Shown one piece after another: positions 10,698 through 20,529 of a stretch of 64,000 nucleotides of DNA. A program made the translations under genes and the position numbers. Position 1 is the first letter of the stretch. Each line of letters begins with the position of its first letter. This stretch comes from Larix kaempferi (lineage: Eukaryota > Streptophyta > Pinopsida > Pinales > Pinaceae). Below the pieces are notes generated by a model that saw nothing but the letters and a program-made list of their open reading frames with translations, was not told the origin of the DNA and did not search any database. Where the stretch lies: positions 11,623,501 through 11,687,500 of the forward strand of contig BSBM01000007.1 of the NCBI GenBank assembly GCA_027924585.1, written 5' to 3'.

Positions 10698-13600
10698 TCA
10701 CCATCCATCACTCACTCCAAGCAAAGCTCTCAAGTGAGTGAAGGTCTTCTCAGTAAAGCACTTGGTGAAAATGTCTGCAGTTTGCTCGGTGGATGGACAA
10801 TACTGCAGTGAAATTACCCTGTCATGCACCAAGCCCCGAATGTAATGCATGTGTATCTCAATGTGCTTTGTTCTTTGCCTCTGTACTGGATCAGTAGATA
10901 TCTTGATGGCACTTTGATTATCCACCCAAATATTGGTTGGAGAATCAATAGCAACACCAAACTCCCGAAGAATGCCCTGCAACCAAACACACTGTGTGGC
11001 TGCATTCACTGCTGCCCTGTACTCGGCCTCTGCTGATGAAAGAGAAATTGTATGTTGTTTCTTACTTGACCAGCAAATAGGACCTTCAGCAAACATAAAC
11101 ACAAAACCTGAAGTGGACTTTCTATCGATGGGATCTCCCGCCCAATTGGAATCAGAAAATCCAGCTAGTTGAAGTGAAGAACCAACTACATAGTGTACCC
11201 CGAAGTTCTTTGTTCCTTGGACATAATGAAGGATCCTTTTGGCTGCCTTCCAATGGATCTCATGTGGCTGCTGCATATACCTTGCTACAGCAATTATAGC
11301 ATAAGACAAATCAGGTCTTGTATGTGTAAGGTACAGCAAACTTCCGACTAGCTGCCTGTAGAGTGTGCAATCCACCAATGGAGAGTCTTCAAATTCACCT
11401 AGTTTTATGCCTGAAAGGAATGGGCACTTGGCTGCCTTACATTCAGCCATTTTAAACTTGAATAACAGGTCTGAAGCATACTTAGGTTGACTCAGCAATA
11501 TACCTCTCTCAGATTGCTCAATTTCCAAACCCAAAAATTGCCTTAGCAATCCTAGGTCGCTCATGGCAAATTCACTGTGCAAAGAAGCTTTAATTGAGCC
11601 AATTTGTTTGGTGCAGCTCCCTGTAATTAAGAGATCATCAACATACAGTACAATGACCTGCAAATTATCATCACAATGCTGCAAATAAACATTTGGATCA
11701 GACTTGCATCGACAGAAACCAATTGAGAGCAAAAAAGCATCCATTTTGGCATACCAAGCCCTGGGGGCTTGCTTGAGTCCATAGAGTGACTTCTTCAACC
11801 TGCATACAAGTGTGGGATCCTCTTGGAATCCTTCAGGTTGCTGCATATATATCTCTTCCTGTAGCTCACCATGCAAGAATGCACTTTTGACATCCATGTG
11901 GTGAACTTCCCAACCTTTACTAGCTGCCATGGCTAGAGCTAGTCTAATTGAGTCCATCTTTGCAACCGGTGCAAAGGTCTCTGTATAATCCACACCATGG
12001 ATTTGTGAGTAGCCCTTAGCCACTAACCTAGCCTTATATTTCAGATCAGAACCATCAGCAACAGGTTTGGTTCAAAAAATCCACTTACATTGCACAAGTT
12101 TCCTCTTGGGAGGAAGAGGCACCAAATCCCATGTTTTGTTCTCTTGGAGAGATTGGAATTCTTCTTGCATTGCTGCCCTCCACCTTGGATCATGATGAGC
12201 TTCCTGATATGATGTTGGATCAGATCCAATCATCATATAACAGTGATCAGCAAGTTCACTCTCATTTGCAAAGGAAGCATTGATTGTTTGAGATCTAGTC
12301 TTCCTAGGCTCTTGGGGATTGCCTGCCAATTCACCTGCAGCTTCTATGATTTTTTCAGCCCACTTGGGCCTTGATGGTGACTCATGTACAGAAATGTCAT
12401 CTTCAGCCATGTCATCTTCAGCAATATCAGAAAAATCAGAGGTGGAATCATCACTAATCTCATTAAGGTGTGGAGGAGAGGAGCTTTCCCCCGGTGCAAG
12501 CTCAAAATCTGGAATTGGTTCTTCTTCGAATTGCACACTTCTCTCAATGAAAGTTTTGAGTGTGGATGTGTCAAAGAGCTTATAGCCCTTTGTGTCCTCA
12601 CCATATCCAACCATGATACATTCCCTGCTCTGTGGCTCCAAAGCCTTCCTTTTTTCTGATGGAATTCGAGCCCATGCTCTATACCCAAAAATCCTGAAAT
12701 TTGACACATTTGGTTTTTGGCCAAACCATGCCTCATAGGGGGTTTTTCCTTTGACTGATTTGTGAAAGGCTCTGTTCTGAATATGAGCAGCACAATTGAT
12801 GGCTTCAGCCCATAGCTTAGGGCTTAGATCCCTAGCTTCAATCATGCAAGTAGCCATCTCCTTGAGAGATCTATTTTTCCTCTCTGCCACACCATTTTGC
12901 TGAGGTGTGTAGGGGATTGAATGTTGCATTTGGATACCACATTCCTCACAAAGGTGCTGAATGTTGTTATTCACATATTCCTTTCCATTATCATTCCTAA
13001 GGATCTTTATCTTATGACCACTATGGTTCTCCACTAGGGCTTTCCAAATCTTCAATTTCTCAAACACTTCTGACTTCAATTTAAGGAAGTAAACCCAGCA
13101 GAATCGAGAGTAGTCATCTATGAATGTAAGTACATACCTTGATCCACCATATGATGGAGTGGGAAGAGGACCAATGAGGTCTGAATGTACCAATCCAAGT
13201 GGTTGAGTGGCTCTCCTTGCCATTCCCTTCTGATAGCTGCGCTCAGGATGCTTTCCAACTACACACCCAATGCATGCACCATTTGATGATCTGATTTCTG
13301 GAAGCCCTTCCACCATCTCATCCTTGTGCAGTGTCTGGAGGTATTTGTAGTTCATGTGGCCAAATCTTTCATGCCACAACTTGGAGGTCTCGTTGGCATG
13401 AGAGACAAGAGCATGGTCACTAGAATTTGGAATAAAATTTGAGAATTTGTACATTCTCTCATCATGATCTGCATACCCTACTGCCACAACTTGATTTGAA
13501 GAGATTTCTGAGATTTCTACCAAATCCGGAGTGAATGTCACTCTCTTGGCTTCTCCTGTATGGGTCATTTGATAAACTGATAGCAAATTTGCAGCCAATG

Positions 13601-14726
13601 AAGGTACATAGAGCACATCACTGAAATAGCCATGCTCCATGTCAATCCTACCAATCCCTTTGGTCTGGATTTCTGAATCATCTCCCATTCGAACTGTTGG
13701 GCCACCATTCGAATGCATAGAGGAGAAGAGCTCTCTGGATGAAACCATATGTCTGGAATCTCCTAAATCAATGATAAAGGATGAGGGATTCGAAGTACCT
13801 GCTACCAAGGCATGACACTTCTCCTTATTGTCAGGGTTTGAGGTGCTCTCCTTCTTCCTTGCGCCCTCAGGGACTGGGATGTTGTTCTTCTCCAGCAGCT
13901 GCGCCATTGAGTCAATGGTTTTCTTCATACATGAGCTCTCTGGATGCCATCCCCTATGACAATAGGTGCATTTGGTATTTTCCTTTCCCTTCTTGTCCTT
14001 CTCCTTTGACAGATTCAAACCCCCATCTGCAGACTTGGTCTTGTCAAGCTTCCTCTTCTCTTGCTGCTTCGAATTCTTGGCTTTCTGCTTTCCTTTGCTT
14101 GCATTTGAAACACCCATTGCCAATGCTTGGTCCTTTGATTTTATGGTGCCCATCTGAACTAGTTTATCCTGCTCCTGAGTGAGACACTCCATGAAGGTAG
14201 CTAGTGATGGCATTTGCCAATTTCGAAGGGTCATTTTGGCTGAGTGAAATATGCTAACAAATACTGAAAACTCTGGGCCTAGCTTCGAAAGGATGGACAG
14301 AATCAGTTGTTCCTCCTTCTTAACAATTCCACATTGTTGCAGTTGAAGCACCAGTGACTTGAATTTCGTGAAGAACTCCTGGATGGTTTCAAAATGCGCT
14401 GGGCTCAAGCTAATGAGCTCATTTTCAAGCTGGTGGCCTCTCAGTTCATCAGTTTTCCCAAAGAGTGATTCTAGCTTCACCCATACTTCATTGGGAGTTG
14501 TCAAACTGTCTGTATGAAACAAGAGTTCCCTTGAAATGCTCAGGCATAGCAATCCATAAGCTTCATCAAGTCGATTGTAGTACTTTGCTTTCTCCACAGC
14601 AGAATTTGGCTCCACTTCTGTGCCCATGGTTACTCTATAGAGACCCTTAGATCTCAGCTTGATAACCATCTCAGCCTTCCAATCGAAAAAATTGAAGGGT
14701 GTGAGAAACATTTGGTTTGCTTCCAT
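10698..14726 (-). pseudogene. Copia-2 gag-pol polyprotein, one frame broken by a single stop
   Basis: One frame runs from the ATG at 14724-14726 ('MEANQMFLTPFNFFDWKAEM', typical copia Gag start) to 10698, about 1,340 codons, broken only by a TGA at 12069-12071. Domains in order: Gag; CCHC knuckle 'CTYCHRGWHPESSC'; protease; integrase ('LWHERFGHMNYK', 'CIGCVVGKH', 'VHSDLIGP', 'RNDNGKEY', 'NGVAERKNR'); RT ('MAASKGWEVHHMDVKSAFLH', YVDD at 11635-11646); RNase H ('FSDSNWAGD', 'SSAEAEY', 'ADIFTKCF'). The protease active site reads Asp-Leu-Gly-Asp instead of the usual Asp-Ser-Gly-Ala/Thr, which would probably disable it. Upstream sequence to 14816 is open but has no better ATG. Confidence 0.95.
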
Positions 14727-14852
14727 GAATGCTGCGTTAATGGTGAGAAAACTACTGAAACACCTGCAAAAAACACTCAATTTTTGTCTGGAAATCCTCT
14801 CTAGAATGCAGTTCAATGCTCAATATTGACCTGCAACTCACTAACTCCACGA

Positions 14853-14866
14853 TGGCTCTGATACCA
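14853..14866 (-). other. Primer-binding site of Copia-2 (initiator-Met tRNA)
   Basis: The minus strand reads TGGTATCAGAGCCA directly after the 5' LTR. Confidence 0.92.
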
Positions 14867-15554
14867 TGTGAGTTTTTTGATCACAGAAGATCGAGGAGCT
14901 ATGGAGAACCTCACAAAATCGAATTAATTTGCAAAAATAGTGGAAAAACTTGAAAAAGATGATAATTTTACACACAATGTATGCTGAAACCTTTGATTAA
15001 CTGACTGTCTAACATGTGAAAATGTTAGTAATAGGTTTTTATTACATCCATGAGAAAATCGAGAGCATTAGGTGGCTCAAGTTGAGTGTACAAGTCATCA
15101 ATGCCAAATTGGCCTCAATCCCCCCTAGGTGGGTCCAACTCAATCCCAATCACCCCAAACAGCCACGAATTCTGGTGTGGAGGTGGCTGAAGCATGCTGG
15201 GTCATTAATTAGCTCAAGGCAGGTGTGGGTGAGCAAGTAGAGGAGGTTTGGGGGCCCAAGGGAGCATTAAATGCTCCAAATCTAGCCAAAAAGGGAAAAA
15301 ATCCACCCTAGCGCCCTTGGTCAACTAAAATTCCCCAAAACAAGGAGAGAGGGCACACCAGCAATAAATGAGGGCGCACTTGTGGACAAAACTGGAGGCT
15401 GGGTGAACTGGTTTGCTTGGAAGTGGGTGTGAACACTCTCAAAAGTGGGTTTTTGACCAACTATAGTCACTTAATCCAAAACATGGTTTAATTAAGCACA
15501 TGGGCAATTAAAAATTTATGGATTATGGTACTAAGTGTGGTTACTGTTCTAACA
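14867..15554 (-). repeat. 5' LTR of Copia-2
   Basis: Plus-strand reading runs TGTGAGTTTTTTG to TTCTAACA; 688 bp, paired with 9815-10502. Confidence 0.94.
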
Positions 15555-15762
15555 GTTTTGATGATGATGATACATGTTGTGGTTATACATGTTTTGTTGA
15601 TGATGATACATGTTGTGGTTATACATGTTTTGATGATGATGATACATGTTATGGTTATACATGTTTTGATGATGATGATACATGTTGTGGTTATACATGT
15701 TTTGATGATGATGATACATGTCATGGTTATACATGTTTTGATGATGAGGATACATGTTTTTG
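15555..15762 (+). repeat. 36-bp minisatellite in Copia-1 3' region, right part
   Basis: Continuation of the array at 9555-9809: about six copies of the 36-bp unit with 'ttatgg', 'ttgtgg' or 'tcatgg' variants. Confidence 0.9.
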
Positions 15763-15768
15763 ATATAC

Positions 15769-16030
15769 AACATGTGAAGGGATTGGATCATTCCTGGACT
15801 TCAGTCCGAAAGAAGAGCCGTAGACGTATGTCTTCGAAAATGAAGTTCTTGGTGAACATGTGAAGGGATTGGATCATTCTTGGACTTCAGTCCAAAAGAA
15901 GAGCCGTAGACGTATGTCTTCGAAAATGAAGTTCTTGATGAACATGTGAAGGGACTGGATCATTCCTGGACTTCAGTCCGAAAGAAGAGCCGTAGACGTA
16001 AGTCTTCGAGAATGAAGTCCTAGATGGACG
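15769..16030 (+). repeat. 86-bp tandem repeat, three copies
   Basis: Units begin AACATGTGAAGGGA at 15769, 15855 and 15941 and contain 'ggactggatcattcctggac' variants and 'gagccgtagacgta'. A diverged relative recurs at 16580-16690. Confidence 0.88.
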
Positions 16031-16034
16031 ATGG

Positions 16035-16580
16035 AGGATTAAGTCATCCTTGGACGTAGGTCCTAAATGCACGGTTGAAGGATTAAGTCATCCTTGGACA
16101 TAGGTCCTAAATGCACGGTTGAAGGATTAAGTCATCCTTGGACGTAGGTCCTAAATGCACGATTGAAGGATTAAGTCATCCTTGGATGTGGTCCTAAATG
16201 GACGGTAGAGGATTAAGTCATCCTTGGACGTGGTCCTAAATGTACGGTAGAGGATTAAGTCATCCTTGGACGTGGTCCTAAATGTATAGTGGAGGATTAA
16301 GTCATCCTTGGACGTGGTCCTAAATGTACGGTGGAGGATTAAGTCATCCTTGGACGTGGTCCTAAATGTACGGTGGAGGATTAAGTCATCCTTGGACGTG
16401 GTCCTAAATGCACGGTGGAGGATTAAGTCATCCTTGGACGTGGTCCTAAATGCACGGTGGAGGATTAAGTCATCCTTGGACGTGGTCCTAAATGTACGGT
16501 GGAGGATTAAGTCATCCTTGGACGTGGTCCTAAATGAACGGTTGAGGATTAAGTCATCCTTGGACGCTGTCCTAAATGTA
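16035..16580 (+). repeat. 42-bp tandem repeat, about 13 copies
   Basis: The core 'aggattaagtcatccttgga' recurs 13 times. The first three units are 43-44 bp ('gtaggtcc'), the rest 42 bp ('gtggtcc'). Each unit contains GGACGTGGTCC, a short inverted repeat. The unit resembles the core of the adjacent 86-bp repeat, suggesting a common origin. Confidence 0.92.
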
Positions 16581-16705
16581 CGGTAAGGATTGGATCATCC
16601 TTGGACTTTGGTCCTGTAAACTGAGCCGTAGACATGTGGTCTCCGAGAACATGATAGGACTGGATCGTCCCTGGACTTCGGTTCAAAAGGTACATGACTG
16701 GACAT

Positions 16706-16985
16706 AGAGAACTGCTAATGATCGTGCGATGATGATGCTGATGATCGTATGATGACGATGATGATGCTGATGATCGTGTGATGATGATGCTGATGATCAT
16801 ACGATGACGATGACGATGTTGATGATCGTGTGATGATGATGCTGATGATCATACGATGACGATGATGATGCTGATGATCGTGCAATGATGATGCTGATGA
16901 TCGTACGATGACGATGACGATGCTGATGATCATGTGATAGTGATGTTGTTGATTGCGTATTATGACGATGCTGATGATTGAGTAC
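16706..16985 (+). repeat. GATG-rich tandem repeat
   Basis: Alternating blocks of 'atgatgatgctgatgatcgt' and 'acgatgacgatgatgatgct' type, decaying toward 16985. The His/Ser/Ile-only minus-strand frames here are repeat artefacts. Confidence 0.85.
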
Positions 16986-17127
16986 TATCAACTCTGATGA
17001 TGCTGATGTTCCAGTAACTAGTCAAGTTACTGATGATGATGAATTGAAGAAAGCTTCCGATGATATATAGATGATGTAGTAAATGACTCCTTGCTCCTGC
17101 AGATGTTGTTATAATATCCTTCTCGTT

Positions 17128-17136
17128 AAGGGGGAA
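17128..17136 (+). other. Polypurine tract of Copia-1
   Basis: AAGGGGGAA immediately precedes the 3' LTR. Confidence 0.85.
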
Positions 17137-17626
17137 TGTTGAATATTGTAACTTCTAAGAATATTATATTTGTACATTATTTATTCCGGAGATGTTCCAT
17201 CCCTTCGATGTGATTTTATTATGTATCCGGAGATGTTTATTCCTCTAAAGAATTGTGGTAACTAGGGTTGTTAGACCCACCATGTGGGGGTCGGCCCTAA
17301 AGTTGGGTTTTAGGGGTTATTAGACTTCTCCAGGAGAGGTCGGCCCCATTAGGTATTTTTGGTGGTCAGGAGTGTGTATAAATAGAGGAGGTGAACTCCT
17401 CATTAGATCACTCACTCACTTGTGGAAAGTGGTGCACTTGTCTGGGAGATCTGCTAAGGAGGATTAGAAGGAGGGAGCACATCTTGTTATTTGGTTAATC
17501 ATCTTATTGAGGAAAGCTTTGCTGGGTTTTCTACCCCATGAGGGTTTCCCAGGGTAAATATTGTGTCTATCTTGTGATTATGCTTCTTTCAGTGATCCTG
17601 CTAGTCTATTTGGTTTAAACTTAACA
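17137..17626 (+). repeat. 3' LTR of Copia-1
   Basis: 490 bp, TGTTGAATATTG to TTAACA, followed by the GCGTC target duplication. Confidence 0.95.
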
Positions 17627-17631
17627 GCGTC

Positions 17632-20529
17632 GACGTCGTAGCCTCTACAAAATCAAAATAGACGACCGTATCTTCTTAGATTGGTTTCTAAAATCCCTCC
17701 TTCCTATCATTTCCAAGGATGTGGCATCCGAACAACCCCAGTCTGAAGAAGAGGCCATCCTCAAAGCCCAGCAATTTGACCTCATTTACGCCCAGTCGGG
17801 TTATCTATATACCATCATACCTGACGCCCCTCGGGGTGATTCCTCCCAACACGATGTGCCGGGGGCATCCCATGCCACAGATGGCATCATTGGTCGTATT
17901 GCCTCGCATCCCCAACTATTTTCCATAGCACGTCCTAGCCATGGCCCCGACCTTTCGCGGGCTACATCTCAATCTGGAGCAACCAATTTGTATGCTCCCA
18001 TTGCACATCACCACCATACCCATGAACCCTCATGTCCACCTCAGTGCTTTGTTCATGCACCACTCGCTTACGCCCCCCCAGCCGCACCTCAGCCATATTA
18101 CCACCCACAGGCTGCGCCAGCTCCTGTGTCCTCGCAAGCCCAACATGATTATTACCCACCACAGGTAGCCCCTACAGCAAACCCACAACCCGCTCCATAG
18201 ACATATCAGCAACCCCCACAAGGTTCAGCACCTACGCAGCCTCCCCCTATGTATTATCCACCGCAGCCTGCTCCTGCACCTGCACAACCCCAGAACCCAC
18301 CTACTGCCCAAGGGCAAGTATACACCCAACAGAATCCGTAGCAGAACCAAAACAACCAGCGCCAACAAGGCTAGCAAACCCGTGGCAAATGTCGTAACCG
18401 TGGGAACAACCAACCTCCCGACCAAGGTGGTCAACCTCCTAATCCCCCAAAAAACAACAACGCGGCACCTGCCAACCAGAACCCTGATCGGCCTCCCAAG
18501 CAGGCCAAAAATCATAATCTACGAACAAACCATCCTTGTTCTATTTGTGGGGTCTATGGCCACTACACACACGCTTTCCCACATTTGGAGCGAGCTCGGC
18601 AACTCTAGACTGATGATGCCCATCGCCAAGGGCACGCGGCTCCTCAGGTGCCACCCAACCCCCCACCACCTCAGCATCAACCTTTGGTGCTGCAAAACAC
18701 CTTACCTACCCAAGGCATAGTGAACACTCAGCTGTTGGCTCCCCCTCAAGGCAATGCGCCACCACAACAACAGATCATGTATGCCACTCCTGATCAACGC
18801 ATGTTTGATTCAGGTACCCACCACTTGTTGATGATGTCATCCACTGATGTCAACCTCCAAACCCATCGGAACCAATATGGCTCCACCCCTGAAGCCCCTC
18901 CTGCCGACAAAAACACTAACGCTCATCCCACCGATCAGACGTTACGTATACCCCCGGCTCCACTTGATGGCACCTCTAAAGCACCTCACTTCCCACTTCG
19001 TCGCATCAACAATAACCCCAATGCTTGTGCTGCATCAAATTACAACATTGTAGATGACTTAGCCCAATCTCCCACAGCCATGTCTGCGTTGGAAGTCTTA
19101 AAATACTGTCCTTCACAGTGTAAGACTTTACTTTCCACCATTGGTGCTATTGACCCAAATGATTTGCAATTGATCGCCTTCGATTTGAACCAGTTCGAAC
19201 CACGCCTACCTTCCACTTTAGCTTTCCAAGTTTATGTTTCTGTTCGGAATCTTGTCATCCATCGGTGCATCATCGATGAAGGTGCCTCCACATGCGTTAT
19301 GTCCACATTCATTTGGCAGAAGTTGGGATCCTCTACTCTCCAGCAGTCCACCACAGCATTGCGATCCTACAACAGCCGTTCGGCTCAACCCCAAGGCCTC
19401 TTGGCTAATGTCCCCATCCAGCTGGCTGGAAAAACCATACTCATTGATATAGAGGTCATCAATGCCCAACTTGATTATAACCTCTTACTTGGCCGCAGCT
19501 ACATGTATGCCATGAAGGCGGTTGCCTCTTCCATTTTTTGTACCATGATGTTCCCCCATGATGGACGCGTGGTCAAGGTCGACCAACTCACCTATTACGA
19601 TCCAAATGCCCCCGTTGCACCTGAGAATGTTCTCCCCATGGTTGAACAACCTGTTTGTGGTGCAATGACCTCGTTTGTTTCCTCCATGGGACCTGGAGTT
19701 TACTCCGATACGCCGATGACCTCAACATTCCAATCCATTCCTCCCCCATCATCTGCACCCGAAGTATCTGACCTATGTACCCTGTCCCACAATACACAAA
19801 CACCCAACAATCAACCACCCTTGTTACCCAAACCACCATTGGTACCTAGTCACATTGGTGTTACACCCATCCACAAAATCCCCTTCCTAGTCCCTCCCTC
19901 GGGAGTAGTAAGTGCCCCGGTTATGGCTACCCTTAGCCTCCCCGGGTTAACCTTGGGATTACCCGTGTGGTATCTTTCACCTCCCGTTCCCCTGCCGACA
20001 CCAAATGTCATCCTACAACCAATGCAACCCATGGCTACTACTAGTCAACCACCTCCTGGTGTCACTACCCCTTCATCTTCTACGAATTCCCCCCCTCTTA
20101 TCAAGCACACTAGGGGCAGAGGCCCACAACCCTACACTGTTGTGCCTCCGCCCAAAGCAGTTAAACCCCCCCGTGTTTCGTGCTCCCCCCAAATTCTCGT
20201 TGTGTGATGAGTTAGGCCATCCGACTCATCAATGCCCACAGTTACCTGCATTACAGGAACACATGCAAATGCTTGACGACAACCCCAACATCCCTGTTGT
20301 CGAACGATATCCAACCCCTAAGCCTCATGATAAATCACTGTGTACTAACCACCCTTGTGCAATATGCGGTGTTTACGACCATTACTCACATCACTGTCCT
20401 GATCTCCTAGATTACCGAGCAACTCTCTACGAGATGAATAATTTGGACCTTGAGACGGCACCCCCCACAATTGAGGAGATCCACCCCCCATCTCATCCCC
20501 ATCCGGAGAGATTTACACCATTTATATGA
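17632..20529 (+). pseudogene. Element B gag C-terminal part, protease and flanking zinc knuckles (broken)
   Basis: The Gag frame resumes ('DDRIFLDWFLKSLLPII', about 17660-17710), then becomes Pro/Gln/Ala-rich with several stops (for example after 18197). A knuckle 'CSICGVYGHYTHAF' (near 18540) has lost its last Cys. Retroviral-type protease follows with 'IDEGASTCVM' (about 19265-19300) and 'LLLGRSYM' (near 19490); the active site is Asp-Glu-Gly-Ala rather than Asp-Ser/Thr-Gly-Ala. After a Pro-rich linker, a run of seven C (about 20166-20172) marks a frame shift. Two more knuckle-like motifs follow: 'SLCDELGHPTHQC' (first Cys lost) and intact 'CAICGVYDHYSHHC' (near 20356). The frame ends at 20529. 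Element D has related segments at 60480-60660, 61120-61200 and 61730-62010. Confidence 0.82.

Larger units (their letters stand above)
9815..15554 (-). mobile_element. Copia-2: Ty1/copia retrotransposon, minus strand, inside Copia-1
   Basis: LTRs of equal length (688 bp; 9815-10502 and 14867-15554) enclose a minus-strand gag-pol. The flanks are TTTTT (9810-9814) and GTTTT (15555-15559), a 5-bp duplication with one change, both within the 36-bp minisatellite unit. The primer site is at the right end and the purine tract at the left end, confirming orientation. I counted roughly a dozen LTR differences, so it is about as young as its host Copia-1. Total length 5,740 bp. Confidence 0.95.
4627..17626 (+). 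mobile_element. Copia-1: Ty1/copia retrotransposon inserted in gag of element B
   Basis: Two 490-bp LTRs (4627-5116 and 17137-17626) are flanked by the perfect target duplication GCGTC (4622-4626 and 17627-17631). An initiator-Met primer site follows the 5' LTR and a purine tract precedes the 3' LTR. Domain order protease-integrase-RT-RNase H is the Ty1/copia order. I counted only about eight differences between the LTRs, so the insertion is fairly recent. Without Copia-2 it is about 7.25 kb. An unusually long repeat-rich tract lies between pol and the 3' LTR. Confidence 0.95.

Noticed and set aside
12319-14182. Plus-strand frames across Copia-2
   Set aside because: They are shadows of the minus-strand gag-pol frame.
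16035-16580. Regularly spaced repeats resembling a CRISPR array
   Set aside because: Units are directly tandem with no unique spacers and lie inside a plant retrotransposon.
16549-16991. Minus-strand His/Ser/Ile-rich frames
   Set aside because: Translation of the GATG repeat; no independent support.
17962-18515. Minus-strand frames over the Pro-rich part of B gag
   Set aside because: They are shadows of the Pro/Gln-rich coding strand; no domain or intron support, unlike 24428-25785.
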